This document shows, piece by piece, positions 37,901 to 49,119 of a stretch of 64,000 nucleotides of DNA. The stretch is from Galbula dea. Its lineage: Eukaryota; Chordata; Aves; Piciformes; Galbulidae. The notes below the pieces were generated by a model. That model worked only from the letters and a program-made list of their open reading frames with translations. It was not told the DNA's origin and ran no database searches. The stretch is from positions 4,180,220 through 4,244,219 of the forward strand of contig VWZX01001688.1 of assembly GCA_013399015.1 (NCBI GenBank), written 5' to 3'. How positions within the stretch are numbered: the stretch's first letter is position 1; each line of letters starts with the position of its first letter. Made by a program: the position numbers and the translations under genes.

Positions 37901-38960
37901 GGATCCCGCTGTCGCAGCGGAAGCAGAGTTTGGGAGCTTTGTAGCTGGGACACAAAAGACCCTTGGCCCTGTCGCCATCAGCCACCCTCCTGCAGGGAGC
38001 CAGCCGCCCGCAGCTTTCCGGGCTGCTCAGCCAGCAGGGCCTGCTGCCCGCATCCCGCCCTGTGCGCGGCTCTGCTGGCCAAGGCCAAGGCCCCGGCCCT
38101 GGCCCTGACTTCCCCGGAAGGGGGAAGGTGGAGAGGGATCCCCGGACGCCGCGGCGGGTCGCCGTACTTCCCGCTCCGCCCGGCCAGGCCGGGCCCGGCC
38201 TGCCACCACCTCCCTCTCCCCCGCCCCCCCAAGCCCCCGCCGCTTGGGGCTCCCTCGTACGTCATCCGTCACGTGACACAGCGGGGACCTGCCACTGTTC
38301 GGGCGCGCGCGCGCGGGTCACGGTCATGTGATGCTGCAATTTTCTCCCTCAAGAGTCGCCTCCAATCGATTTGCGGGCGCTCGATGCAGCAGCCTTCGCG
38401 GAGGAGCATTCTTCGGTCGCGGCCGCCGCCGCCGCCTCCTCCCCTGCCGCCGCCGCCTATCGATGCGCTCAGGGCTCCGGTCGCCATTTTAGGGGGAGAG
38501 CGAGGGAGGCAGAAGGAAGGGTCGGTAGGTACTGGGGCCGCTCCGCGCTGTCCCTTGCTTGCAGCTCCGCTGCCTGGGCCGGAACCTTCCCCGCAGCTCC
38601 CGCCCTGAGCTGCCTGTTATTCCTCTCAGCCTTCGGAGCTCTCATTCTGTGACTGCCGTGCTCCGGCTAAGCACTCCCCGCCCTCATTCAGTCCCTTTCC
38701 CCCACGCCCCCTCCCTGCCCGGTTATTGGTCCTCGGGAGCCGGTTGCGGGTCTTGGAGCCCGGGGCTGGGAGAGGGTGTACCGGCATCTGCAGGCCGGCG
38801 GGGAGGAGACGCGGGAGGATGCGGTCTCCGGGGATGGACGGGAGGGAGCGGGCTGGCGCTGCCGAGTGTGGCTGGGCGTTTGGCTGCCTTCACCTTCTGC
38901 GTTAATCGCCTCCCTGATGCCCGGTGCCGCCGGTGCTGGCAAGGCTGAGGGAAAGATTCT
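37900..38960. promoter_or_regulatory. CSTF1: Second CpG island, candidate alternative CSTF1 promoter
   Basis: This is very GC-rich DNA. It holds a CRE-like TACGTCA near 38259, a perfect E-box palindrome GTCACGTGAC (38268-38277, the CLEAR/USF type), a 12-bp GC alternation (38303-38314) and a related GGTCATGTGA about 55 bp downstream of the E-box. TCGCCATTTTAG near 38480 resembles the YY1 motif often seen at housekeeping starts. A plus-strand donor-like GGTCG|GTAGGT follows at 38524. It could end a non-coding exon spliced to the CSTF1 start exon at 39263. Transcription from here is not proven by sequence. Confidence 0.55.
38268..38277. promoter_or_regulatory. Palindromic E-box GTCACGTGAC
   Basis: This is a perfect 10-bp palindrome matching the TFEB/MITF CLEAR and USF consensus. 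It lies in the second CpG island, about 200 bp upstream of the YY1-like start region. Confidence 0.6.
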
Positions 38961-39262
38961 GACAGATCATTTTGCAAACTAATGCTGCGTTATTTCTGTC
39001 TTTTATTTTGCTGCTTAATACAGTTTATGTTCTGTAGATTGTCGAGGTTTTCATTCCTACAGCAAACAGGTGCAACAGGTTTTTCTTTCTTCCCTTTTTT
39101 TTTTCGCGTTTCATTCCTATGTCTCCGATTCTTAACTAAGTTTTGCTTGGAGTTTGTGTCTGCACTGAAATTCAGCAGGATGTGCTTTATTTGAAGGTTG
39201 TGGTTGTTCTATGCAACTCTTTAGTTTGTGAGTTTGTGATTTTTCTTCTTTATTTGTTTCAG

Positions 39263-39458
39263 GCCCCTCCAAGGCATTCCTTGCTCACAATGTATAGAAC
39301 AAAAGTCAGTTTGAAAGACCGCCAGCAACTTTATAAACTGATAATTAGTCAGCTGCTATATGATGGATACATAAATATTGCTAATGGCTTGATAAATGAA
39401 ATAAAACCACAGTCAGTCTGTGCACCATCTGAACAACTACTGCACCTAATTAAGTTAG
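39263..39458 (+). CDS. CSTF1: CSTF1 exon with start codon
   Basis: The acceptor is TTTGTTTCAG at 39262, followed by 27 nt of 5'UTR and the ATG at 39290-39292. It encodes residues 1-56 plus one base, the dimerisation domain, and ends TTAG|GTAAGC. Confidence 0.95.
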
Positions 39459-42400
39459 GTAAGCTGGAATGAAAAACTAAACTTAAAAGTCTAATTTCTC
39501 AATCTCTAGTTTAAGTCCTTTTGAATTAAGAGGTTAGTACTACTGAAAAGACAATGCAAGCCTTATGTCTAGCAGTAGCATAACACCTTGCATGTTTAGA
39601 TACAGCCTTTGTCTCAGTGGCTTTTTTTGAAAGGCATTCCAGCTCTGTTTTATCCATCAGTATGCATTAAAAGCAAAACAGACCACTGGGTGTTGTCAAA
39701 GTCTGTTTGAACTTCTGCAGTGCCTAAGAATACCTGCTGAGGGTCCCTGGTGCCTGGCAGCCTTCTAAAAACATGCTCTGGTAAATAGGATCACTGGGTC
39801 CATAGACCTGATTGAAAATTGACTCACACAGTTCTCTGCCAACTTCAGAAATATCTTCTGTATGATATGTTCCTGACAGTGTTGGAAAGGGAGCAAGCCC
39901 TTCCATTGGCTATCATCACTAGCCTTTGATATGCCAGTCTCAAGAAAACAAGCTTTACAGTCTAGGGTCTCAGCAAAGGTATTGCCTGACTTCTGTCTGT
40001 ATATCTTTCTGTCTGAGGGTACATGTGTGCTGCAGTGTGTAGTCAAAATATCTGAGCTGCTGCTGCAACAAGCTGATTAAGTTACTAGATGAGGTCTAGC
40101 CATAACATCATGTTTTTTTCTCTGTGTGCTAACTGAACTGGTTCTGCTGCCTGAACCAGTTGAGTTCCAAGGGTATAAATACATGAAATGAGAATGATAG
40201 ACTTGCAGTTGGTACATGAAAGTACCAAAAAAGCTCTTCTGTTGCATTTGATCAGTTAGTTAGTGATCACAGCTGGGCACACAGCTGAAAGTTCATGTCT
40301 GCCTTGGTAACGCTTCCAGTGCTTCCAGTATTTGTTCTGTAGATTCATCCTGGAAATGAAAAAAACCTAAACATAAAACATCTGTAGAGTAGGTGTGAAG
40401 GGGAATAAAAATTTTTATTTGCAGTGCTGGGATAGTTGTTTGAGGAGTAGTGGGTTTTTTTCCTTCAATGCAATAAAACGGAAAGGAAAAGAATCAGTAA
40501 ATGATTCAGTGTTTACTTTAAACCCTCTGAAATGCTGACTAGAGGCCTGTCAGTGGCTTCTGTAACTGATAGTCAGTGCATTTATCAGTCCTTAACCATC
40601 AGATACTGTAGATGTTGTATTTCCATAGTTAATTTTAAGAGCCATGCTCTCCTGTAGCCAGAATTCCTCTCACTTCTCACAAGGAGTACTGCTGTATAAC
40701 TGAATCTGCTCTGCTAGCTTAGCTTTGCTCAGCAGGGGCTGCCTCTCTTAAAATCTGACTCGGGTGTTACAGAAGTCTGTAGCATAGCTGGCCACAGCCT
40801 GTCTGTCTCAGCAGAAGGTTAACCTGGTTTAAGTGCATGAACTTCTCTCTTTTCAGGCATGGAGAACGATGACAGTGCTGTTCAGTATGCAATTGGACGG
40901 TCAGATACAGTAGCTCCAGGCACAGGAATTGACTTGGAATTTGATGCAGATGTACAGACCATGTCTCCTGAGGCTTCTGAGTATGAGACTTGTTATGTCA
41001 CATCTCATAAGGGACCGTGTCGTGTAGCTACGTATAGCAGAGACGGACAGTTGATAGCTACAGGATCTGCTGATGCCTCAATAAAAATTCTTGATACAGA
41101 GAGAATGTTGGCCAAAAGTGCTATGCCTATTGAGGTAAAATATAACTTGAATTGTAACCACTTTGTGAATTCTTGAGGTGCTGTCTGTTTCATGCCATGT
41201 CTGTGCCTTGTGACTGGCTCAGTGGGTTGGAATAAATGTCTGTCTCGCCGTATTGCCTACACCAACAGCGGCTCATAAAGTATCCCTGAAGACAAGGAAG
41301 AAGAAATAGGGCAAGTATACCTGTGTAAATTCTGGCAGCAGTCTAGAGAATTGAGCCAGAAATTGCTTCTAATAGTTGCTGATAACTGCTGTATTGTGTG
41401 AACACAGTTCATTCTTGAACCCACTTACACTTCGGCCACTACAGCCTCACTACAGCCTCCAGTGGCTATTTCAGAACTCTTTCACAGAATACATATTTGT
41501 TTGCTTTGGTTTTTTCTCCAGTATAGTTATCAGGTAGCAATTGAAAAGTGGGAGGGGAGGGGGTTTGCACAGAGCACCTATCAAATTCTCAGCAGTGTCC
41601 TGCATGACTAAAAGTTGCAGTGTTCCCAGTTGGTGCAGCTTCCCCCAATTCTTATGGCAATATAGTATTTTGATTTGCACTGTTCGTGAGGGTGGTATGT
41701 TTTCTTGCACTAGTTCTCTGCTACTGAAATTAGTTTGTCCTTGAGCAAATCAGTTGACCTTTTTAAAGGTACAAGGATCTTAAATGATCCCAAAATATAA
41801 TGAGGCTTCAAATATTGCAGGTAATAGTGATTATGTGCCTAGTCTTGTATCAGAAAGGGAGATGTTTGGCCACTGGGGTAAGCATAAAACCTACTTTTCC
41901 TGTCAAACATATTCTGCTTTCTAACACTCTTAACTTGTTGAATGTTCTTTGTAGGTCATGATGAATGAGACAGCCCAGCAAAACATGGAAAATCACCCTG
42001 TTATTCGGACTCTGTATGATCATGTGGATGAAGTTACGTGTTTAGCTTTTCATCCAACAGAACAGATCCTAGCATCTGGTTCAAGGGACTACACACTTAA
42101 GTTGTTTGATTATTCAAAACCTTCTGCCAAAAGAGCCTTCAAATACATACAGGTTAGATACAATACCAGTTTAGAGCAACCAAAGCTCAAATGTATTAGT
42201 ACTGAGGTATCAGTGAGCTGAGTTGTGTCTAAATGGTTAGGTATGTAGGAGCATGCAGCTGCAATTTGCAGCCATTATGGTACGTAATGGTACCAGTGTC
42301 CTTTAAATCTAGTGCCTGTCTGCTTTGTGTTCATCTGGACCAAATCTGATATGAGTTTGGGATTCTGTGGTGGTGGGTTTTGGGGGGTGTGACTGGCTGA

Positions 42401-44781
42401 CAAAGCCTTCTGTCACTTCTGTGCTATATCCCCAAAAATGAGCAGGCACTGCAAGCTGCTCTAGGACAAAAGCTACGATCCATGTAAAGGGAGCCTAACA
42501 TTGAATCATATAGAAAGCATTTTCTGTTCTGCAAAAGCAGAACACACTGTGCTAACTGATAACTTAACTAGGATTTTTAACACTTTTTAATGCCACCAGA
42601 ATTGACACTTCCATTTCAGATTGATTTTTTTTCTTTCTTACCCCAATTATGTATTTCTGATCAAACAGGAAGCAGAGATGTTGCGCTCAATTTCTTTTCA
42701 CCCTTCTGGAGATTTCATACTTGTTGGTACCCAGCACCCTACTTTACGACTCTATGATATCAATACTTTCCAGTGTTTTGTGTCTTGCAATCCTCAAGAT
42801 CAGCACACTGATGCTATATGTTCAGTAAATTACAATGCAAGTGCAAACATGTATGTGACAGGAAGTAAGGACGGCTGCATCAAACTCTGGGATGGTGTTT
42901 CCAATCGCTGTATCACTACTTTTGAGAAGGCACACGATGGAGCTGAAGTCTGTTCTGCTATTTTTTCCAAAAACTCAAAATATATCTTGTCAAGTGGAAA
43001 AGACTCTGTAGCTAAACTCTGGGAGATATCCACTGGGCGAACACTGGTCAAATACACAGGTATGTGGCAGGTGACCTTCCAAGCACCTTCTTTCTCAGAC
43101 CTGTGGCGGGGGTGGTAACATTGTCACGAGAACCTTCTTGACAGAAGAATGTTCTGTCAAGAAGGCAATGGGAGTTCTGCTGCTTTGAGAATAAATTGGT
43201 CCAAATTTTTGAAACCCCTTGAATCTAGACCAATTCCAGAAGAGGAGCTGTGATTCTTATATGTCAGTCAGTGTAAGCTTATTTAGTCCAAGTAGATTTT
43301 GGAGACTTTATGACATCTTTACTCTGTTGTTTGGAGGGAAGTTAACCACTAAATTAAAAGGGAAGAGTAAAAAGGAACACTGCTCTAAGGACCAGGATAT
43401 TTGTGCAGGGGGTTTTGTTCTGTACAGTGATTTAGAAACAGTAAAACAGTGTCATCACTGTTCTTCCTGGTGATCACTAAGATTTTGTGCCTTTATTCAT
43501 TGCTAAACTGTGGGCACAGTTGAAACTGGGAGGGTCAAAACTAAAACCTAATCCATTTCTGGCCAGAGAGTAAGTAGGCTGCTTTCCTGCAGAGTGCCCA
43601 CTCAGACGTGGGGAACTGAACCTACTTCGGGGCAACTGTTTTAACCATGAGACACTAGAGCCATCTTTTGCACAAGAAAATGATGGCAGTCTTCTGAAAA
43701 AAGAGCTACAGCTGGTTTGATTCTTCATGTTCGAGGATGCAGTTATGTGCAAGATAGTAAGGGATACTTAGAGCATGCTGACAATGCCATGCTTTGATCT
43801 CAGCAGGACTTAAAAGATGCTGAAGGATGTAGAAACTGTGCTTATTATAGCAACTTTTGGGTCAAGCAGTAATGTGCTTAAGCATTAGTAGTCATAGCAT
43901 AAAAGAGGAGAGGATGTTGAAAATTTTGTCTTTCAGCTTTTGGGATGTGTTTGGTCTTTTTTTTGTGCACTAGCTCTGTCTTGCTCTCAAGCACCAGCAG
44001 GGTGCAGCACCTCCCTGATAAACTTCTGCAAAGTATCCAGGAGGATGCGAGTGTGTGCACTGGGAAGTAAATGCCTATATATGAAACACATTTTATTTCA
44101 AGGGTATGGAGGGATGATATGGCCAAGGTAGGTCATACTGTGTGACATATGTATATGTAAAAATACATTAAAAACAAAAGTAGTCATTGATAGTGAGAAG
44201 TGTGTGGTCTTAAGGCAAAAGTGCTCTTCAGGGTAAGTGATTGAGTGATTTGACTTGGCTGACACAGTTGGAGTAGTTAACCTTCCTGTTCTCTTTAAGA
44301 ATATACAATGTGTGTAAAAATATTAGCTTATAGCATGTGTATAACTACAACAGAATATCCAGTACTGATTCACCTTGTCTGTGGAGGTGGAAGCCAGCCA
44401 AGGAAATAAGATTCCTTGGTAGACTGCAGAAGTTGATTCTTAGGGGAGGTTTATTCTTAGGCCTTTGGAAACTTCCTACCAGTGATCCTGTTTGGGTTAA
44501 CATCTTGCTGCATATGTTTAGGAGCCGGTTTGAGTGGACGACAAGTACACAGGACACAAGCTGTCTTCAACCACACAGAAGATTACGTGCTGCTTCCAGA
44601 TGAAAGGACCATAAGCCTCTGCTGCTGGGATTCAAGAACTGCTGAACGGAGAAACCTCCTTTCTCTGGGGCACAACAGCATTGTCCGTTGTATTGTCCAT
44701 TCTCCTACCAATCCTGGCTTCATGACCTGCAGTGACGACTACAGGGCTAGGTTTTGGTACCGAAGGTCAACGACAGACTAA
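39290..44781 (+). CDS. CSTF1: CSTF1, cleavage stimulation factor subunit 1 (CstF-50)
   Basis: Five coding exons: 39290-39458, 40857-41134, 41955-42152, 42669-43059 and 44522-44781 (TAA). The total is 1296 nt, 431 aa, the same length as human CSTF1. CstF-50 is the WD40 subunit of the nuclear CstF complex, which binds the GU-rich element downstream of poly(A) sites during mRNA 3'-end formation. Residues 1-57 ([19 protein letters not shown]) form the N-terminal dimerisation domain. An acidic linker ([20 protein letters not shown]) follows, then WD40 repeats from about residue 100 to the end, with signatures such as [45 protein letters not shown] and [15 protein letters not shown]. Every junction is GT-AG and in frame. 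It lies head to head with AURKA. Close identity to vertebrate orthologues leaves little doubt. Confidence 0.98.
39459..40856 (+). other. CSTF1: CSTF1 intron after start exon
   Basis: This 1.4-kb intron carries a 14-bp inverted repeat (40131-40166) and a smaller one (40209-40228). It ends CTTTTCAG. No other feature was seen. Confidence 0.85.
40131..40166. repeat. Inverted repeat in CSTF1 intron
   Basis: The left arm 40131-40144 and right arm 40153-40166 pair with one mismatch over 14 bp around an 8-nt loop; the core is AACTGGTTC/GAACCAGTT. A second 7-bp palindrome with 6-nt loop (TTGGTAC/GTACCAA) follows at 40209-40228. Confidence 0.75.
40857..41134 (+). CDS. CSTF1: CSTF1 coding exon 2
   Basis: It completes Gly57 and encodes residues 58-149: the acidic linker and the first WD40 repeat ([20 protein letters not shown]). 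It ends in phase 0 at ATTGAG|GTAAAA. Confidence 0.96.
41135..41954 (+). other. CSTF1: CSTF1 intron 2
   Basis: This 0.8-kb intron contains a small tandem CACTACAGCCT doublet near 41438 flanked by GCCAC/AGTGGC. Nothing else is notable. Confidence 0.8.
41955..42152 (+). CDS. CSTF1: CSTF1 coding exon 3
   Basis: It encodes residues 150-215, including [20 protein letters not shown] and [16 protein letters not shown], a complete WD40 repeat. It is phase 0 at both ends. Confidence 0.96.
42153..42668 (+). other. CSTF1: CSTF1 intron 3
   Basis: This 0.5-kb intron has no recognised feature apart from its GT-AG ends. Confidence 0.85.
42669..43059 (+). CDS. CSTF1: CSTF1 coding exon 4
   Basis: It encodes residues 216-345 plus one base, about three WD40 repeats ([45 protein letters not shown]). 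The donor is ACACAG|GTATGT. Reading through the donor adds 18 codons and then TGG TAA at 43116-43118. Confidence 0.96.
43133..43165. repeat. Perfect hairpin in CSTF1 intron 4
   Basis: CCTTCTTGACAGAA (43133-43146) and TTCTGTCAAGAAGG (43152-43165) are exact reverse complements around a 5-nt loop, GAATG. It begins 74 nt after the exon 4 donor and 15 nt after the in-frame read-through stop. Confidence 0.95.
43190..43195 (+). terminator. CSTF1: Candidate intronic poly(A) signal in CSTF1
   Basis: AATAAA lies 24 nt after the hairpin and 131 nt after the donor. Downstream sequence around 43248-43275 is moderately T/GT-rich. Its use would yield a truncated mRNA. Confidence 0.35.
44522..44781 (+). CDS. 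CSTF1: CSTF1 last coding exon
   Basis: It completes Gly346 and encodes the C-terminal residues to 431: [37 protein letters not shown] and [12 protein letters not shown], then TAA. Confidence 0.97.
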
Positions 44782-46115
44782 GGCCAGCCTCAGAAAACAC
44801 TGGTCATCCTGACTCCTTGTATCATTGCATTGATTGTATTGCCAACAGATGCCTAGATGAAAGCCCTGCTGTGTCTGGTTTTTACTTCTGTCAAGCCTGG
44901 CAGAAAAACACCACTATAGTGAGACTTGGCCCCGCACTAAGTTTTTTTATTAGTGTGTGTGGCATTCATTTTTGTAAGTCATCTCTAATTGTACTCAAAG
45001 AGTGTTGGGAGGAGAATAAAATGATCCTTGCAGGAAGGGTTAAACGTGTTCTCCTGTCTTTCTAAGTCCTGTGAAAGATAATGTGACTGTATCTTGCTCA
45101 AACTGGGCAGTATGAGCCAGTTTTGCTCTGCATTGTATCTGTGCAGTCCCAATGAAGTCTGTTTAAAAAATGGATTCCACTAGTAACAGCAGAACTTGGC
45201 AAATAGTTTAATGAAGCCTTAAGCTGCCTTCAGTTTTGATTGATTCTTTGTAAAGCTCTCTTTTTGTATCTTTTAGTCAGGGGAGGGGTTTGGTGAATTT
45301 TTATTGGGTTTGGGTTTTTTCCAGTTGCCCAAGTGGACCTTCAGTTCTGAGCCAGTCTTGTGCCATAGGAATTTGAAACAGGATTTTAAGTTGTTGACAT
45401 GAATTCAATAAATTATGTTCTATTCCTGGCATTAAAGCTCAGACTTGAAATCTTGTAATCTTTTGAATTTATCCTAAGTGGCACTTCAAAGTAGATTCAT
45501 AGTATTTTCAAGGAATTATTCAAACTGCAAAATGTGACAGTGCTGGAACATGTGAAAACGAAAACAGCTTTGCCATAGAGACCTTTAACAGCCTCTCAAA
45601 GGAGCTGTTGTGCATAATAGTTTTTGTATATGTACCTCAGAAATGTCACTTTGCTTCATTTCATTGATAAATTTTCCTTCTATGTCTGTTAAACAGTGCT
45701 TGAATTACAGTATTCTTTAATTACTCAAACCCCAGACTCACTGTTTCTTCTCCCTGTCATCTCTAGTAGTCCAAGTGTCCCAGGTCCCATCCTATTCAAC
45801 AGGAGTACAGATCATTAAGAGACTCTTTGCTTAAACCTTCTGTAAATTTGAAAATTTACTTCTTATTTTTACAGATGTTCAAAGTGTTCACCGTGTTCTT
45901 TCAAGCATCCTTGTACAGTGCTCTTGGGCTTTGCATTTGGGAGGCTTCCTTTAGTCAAGAGCTCAGCACTTGCTTTCATGAGGATTTTCAAATATGAGAT
46001 TGTTCTTGCTGCTGGATTAACTTGCCATTACCACTAATGAAGTGTCTTGTCAAGGGCTGAGGAGGGTGCAGGTTTGGTCTGTATTTAAATAAAGATTACC
46101 TTTTAAAAAGTCATT
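44782..46115 (+). other. CSTF1: CSTF1 3'UTR (probable extent)
   Basis: This is AT-rich non-coding sequence with three AATAAA motifs at 45015-45020, 45407-45412 and 46088-46093. The middle one lies in TTCAATAAATTATGTTCTA and looks like a good main site. Which is used cannot be told from sequence. Confidence 0.6.
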
Positions 46116-48550
46116 TAATATATAAAGAAGGAACTGTGTTAGTTTTCTGTTCTGTATAACAACAGAGAAGTGAATATTGGAAGGCTGTGTCTTTGAGGAG
46201 ATGTTAAAAGCTTGCTGAAGCCATTGTGTTACAGCTGAAGCCAGTGCAGCTGTAGATTTGCAGTGTAGAATGTGGGATGTGTTTTAAAAGAGGTAGAGAA
46301 TGAAATTTAATTTTCTCATAAAAGCTGCTACTCTGCAAAGCATTTCCTAGGCTTAGCAGTCTTGTTTGCTCTTCTGCCTCCTTTCAAGTTTCTAAAACAT
46401 TTTGTCTTGGACAAACAAGGAGAAGCAGGTTATGGTGGGAGGAAAAGGGAAGTCCTGACACACAGTTACTGATACAGGCTGAACTCGCTCGGTGGCAGCA
46501 GCCCTGTGCTGTTACTGCCAGCCTGCTAAAGTGATAGCAGTGGCAATTGTTTGTGGAGTGCCACAAGGGTTTCAGGTCTGTTAAAGAAGCTGTCTGCAAG
46601 TAAAACATTTGCCACTGGTGTTTGGACTCTGTTTTTAAAGCACCATTTTGGTGTTTTGTGTATTAAAGCACTGCTGTGGTTGATAAGTTAGCAGCATGCT
46701 ATTTTTCCCTCAAAGTTCCTTAATTCTGTCAGCTTTTAACTTGCAATGTTGAAATAGTTTTGTTCTGTTAATGCAAAAACATCCTGATGTTGGCACCTTT
46801 CATTCTTTTTCTATTGTATATCATCTTGCTTGAGGGGGGTTTTTTGTTTAAGAAATAAGGGCTAGAAGAAACACAATTCATCCTATGTAGGTGGAAAATG
46901 CAAACCCAGGGTGAAATAGTTCAGTTCTACAACATCCCCATGGTACTCTGGTAGTTGAAGGTGGTTGACGGGGGACAAGGTTGCTCCCCAGCATTCAGAG
47001 CAAGCACAGGTGGAAGTACAATAAAGAGGAGACATAGCTGCTTCATGAAGAACAAGGTTGGGCTCACTTGTGGAGATCATCTTGGATCTGCATATATTTG
47101 AAGGGTAATACATCTTTTCACCATGCGAGTCTAGAAGTGAATGTTCTTCGTGTGACCATGCTTGCTGCTACAGATGGAGAAGCTTCACACCCAGAAGCTG
47201 TATTTGCTCAATTAAAAGTCCATTGCAGACACTTGCCCTCCACAAGTTTTGCAGTCTGTACCTCTTGGTAGCTGCATCCCAGTGAGCTGCTCTGCCCAGA
47301 GAAGCACTGTCATACTCAGGATTTGTCACCTCCTCAGGCAAGTCTCCATCACCTGTCTAAAGGTCCATTGTATTGTTAGCTACTCTTGCCTCTCCTCAGA
47401 AGAAGCCATCATGGAACCATAGCAAGGTGATGCCATAGCTAATACATTAGGCCAGTGAGATATGCCAGTGTGAATGCAAAACAACTTTGGAGACACATTG
47501 CAATTATGGGTTTGTATCTTTTGGCCTTCAGCATTCCTTGGCATGCTGACTTGGCAGTCAGTGCCTGGCACAAGACTCTACAGAGCAGTCTTTCCTAAAA
47601 GGCCACTTCTGGAGCTAGGCTTGTTTGGCACCCGTTGAAGTGGATTTCAAGCTTTCTACTTAAGAGGGGTACAGGTTTGGGATCAGCATTTCCCATTTCC
47701 TGGACATAGAGGCTGTCTTTCCAGCAGAGCTGCTCTGAGAGACTGAATCCCAAGAAAAACTGAAGTGTAATAAAGGAAAAGTGGTTAAGATAATTGTAGC
47801 TCAGGTTACAAAGTTCTTCCTGTGGCTGAAAGGGACTCTCTAAAGATGCTGTAGCATGAGTGCTCTGCTCGCTGAGCAGGACATTGGAGGACAGGAGCCA
47901 GAGCCCTGGTATTTCCCTCTGTACATGTTCAAGCCTTGGTGCAAGCAGAGGAGCCTTTCTCATGGCTCTCACCTGGTGTGGGTAGTCATACACAAGGTGT
48001 TCACAAAGCCCCTAGATAACAAAAAATAGTATCCACGCTTTACAGGTTAAGACAACTTTGAAAGGCACAAAAACCGTTGGCTTCAAAATCCTGAACTGAT
48101 ACACTAGCAGCACTCTTCTTTCTCTCCAGCATTGTGCAGCCCCTGTGGTAGGCAGTATTCTTGTGTTCACTACACTTCTAAAAGAGGAAACACAGGAACA
48201 TGTAGCAAAACAGGAGGGTGAGACTTCTGGCTGCGGTTAATTGCGACAAGTTGGTGACAGAAAGATCAAGGAAAATTCCACTTACAGACAGACTCATTTT
48301 CTCACTTTTTAGACACTACCAGGGCTTTTCTGGTTTACGTTCTGTTCTTTTCAATCTCATCTGTTGTCACAGAAATTATGTTTCACAAGAGTCTTTCCTG
48401 CAAATTCCTAAATGCTTTTAGGGGGAGAGCTGTCAGTTGTGCTGTCTTGAGACGCAGTTCCTAACATGGTGACTGTGCAAGGCTGAAGGCTCTTCATCCT
48501 GCCGGCATTATCTGTGCTGCTGCAAGTGCCACTGCTGGGGAGTGAAAACC

Positions 48551-48586
48551 ATGGATGAAAGCAGAAGACTCGACAGAACAGCAAAG
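48551..48586 (+). CDS. CASS4: Alternative candidate CASS4 first coding exon
   Basis: The ATG has a strong context (AACCATGG). It opens a 12-codon frame, MDESRRLDRTAK, ending at a donor AAAG|GTATGT in phase 0, which would join in frame to the SH3 exon at 59422. Human CASS4 also has 12 residues ending in Lys before ALLARALYDN. The peptide itself is not similar to human, so chance is possible. Confidence 0.3.
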
Positions 48587-49105
48587 GTATGTCTAGGTTG
48601 TTTGAGTAGAGCATATAAACAATTAAGAAAAAACTGTCCTAGAGTAGGGTTTGGTGTTGGAATTCAGCATATGCTTGGAGATGCTGGAAATGTTTGGTCT
48701 TGTCCCTTTGAGGTGGACAGAAGATTCCACGCAATGCTCATGCAACCTAATGTGTTCCTGTGCTTTTTGTTGTGACAAAACCATTCATTAGAGGAAATGT
48801 CTTCTTGGGAAGGACTCTGAATACAGCAGGATTCCCAAATAGCAAATACCTGTGAATAAACACTTGTGAAATACTAAATACATAACTTGAAGCTTCCACC
48901 TGTCTCGTGGCTATACTGTGGTAACATTAGAGACACAGTTACAGTGTCACAGACTTTCAGTGACAGTCCAGGTGACCTGGTGCATGATAGATAATGTCCC
49001 TACCTTGCATTCAAAACAGAAGAAATTTCTTTTGAAAGACTGCAGCAAGATTAAAAGGGGTTTTTTACATCTGCTTGTGTGTTCATAATGCATCTAGTTT
49101 GATTT

Positions 49106-49119
49106 TATATATATATATA
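49106..49119. repeat. TA dinucleotide repeat
   Basis: Seven TA units form a short microsatellite. Confidence 0.85.

Larger units (their letters stand above)
43060..44521 (+). other. CSTF1: CSTF1 intron 4
   Basis: This 1.46-kb intron has a perfect hairpin at 43133-43165 and an AATAAA at 43190-43195 close to its donor; see findings. It ends ATATGTTTAG, a modest acceptor. No other feature was seen. Confidence 0.85.

Noticed and set aside
37733..38608. 291-codon plus-strand reading frame
   Set aside because: It lies in a CpG island, its composition is driven by GC (Pro, Arg, Ala, Ser) and there is no domain. It is most likely an artefact of few stop codons in GC-rich DNA.
42621..43118. 165-codon frame as a separate gene
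   Set aside because: It is CSTF1 exon 4 with intron sequence at both ends.
47595..47993. 132-codon minus-strand frame
   Set aside because: There is no recognisable similarity, splice context or repeat association, so it was treated as chance.
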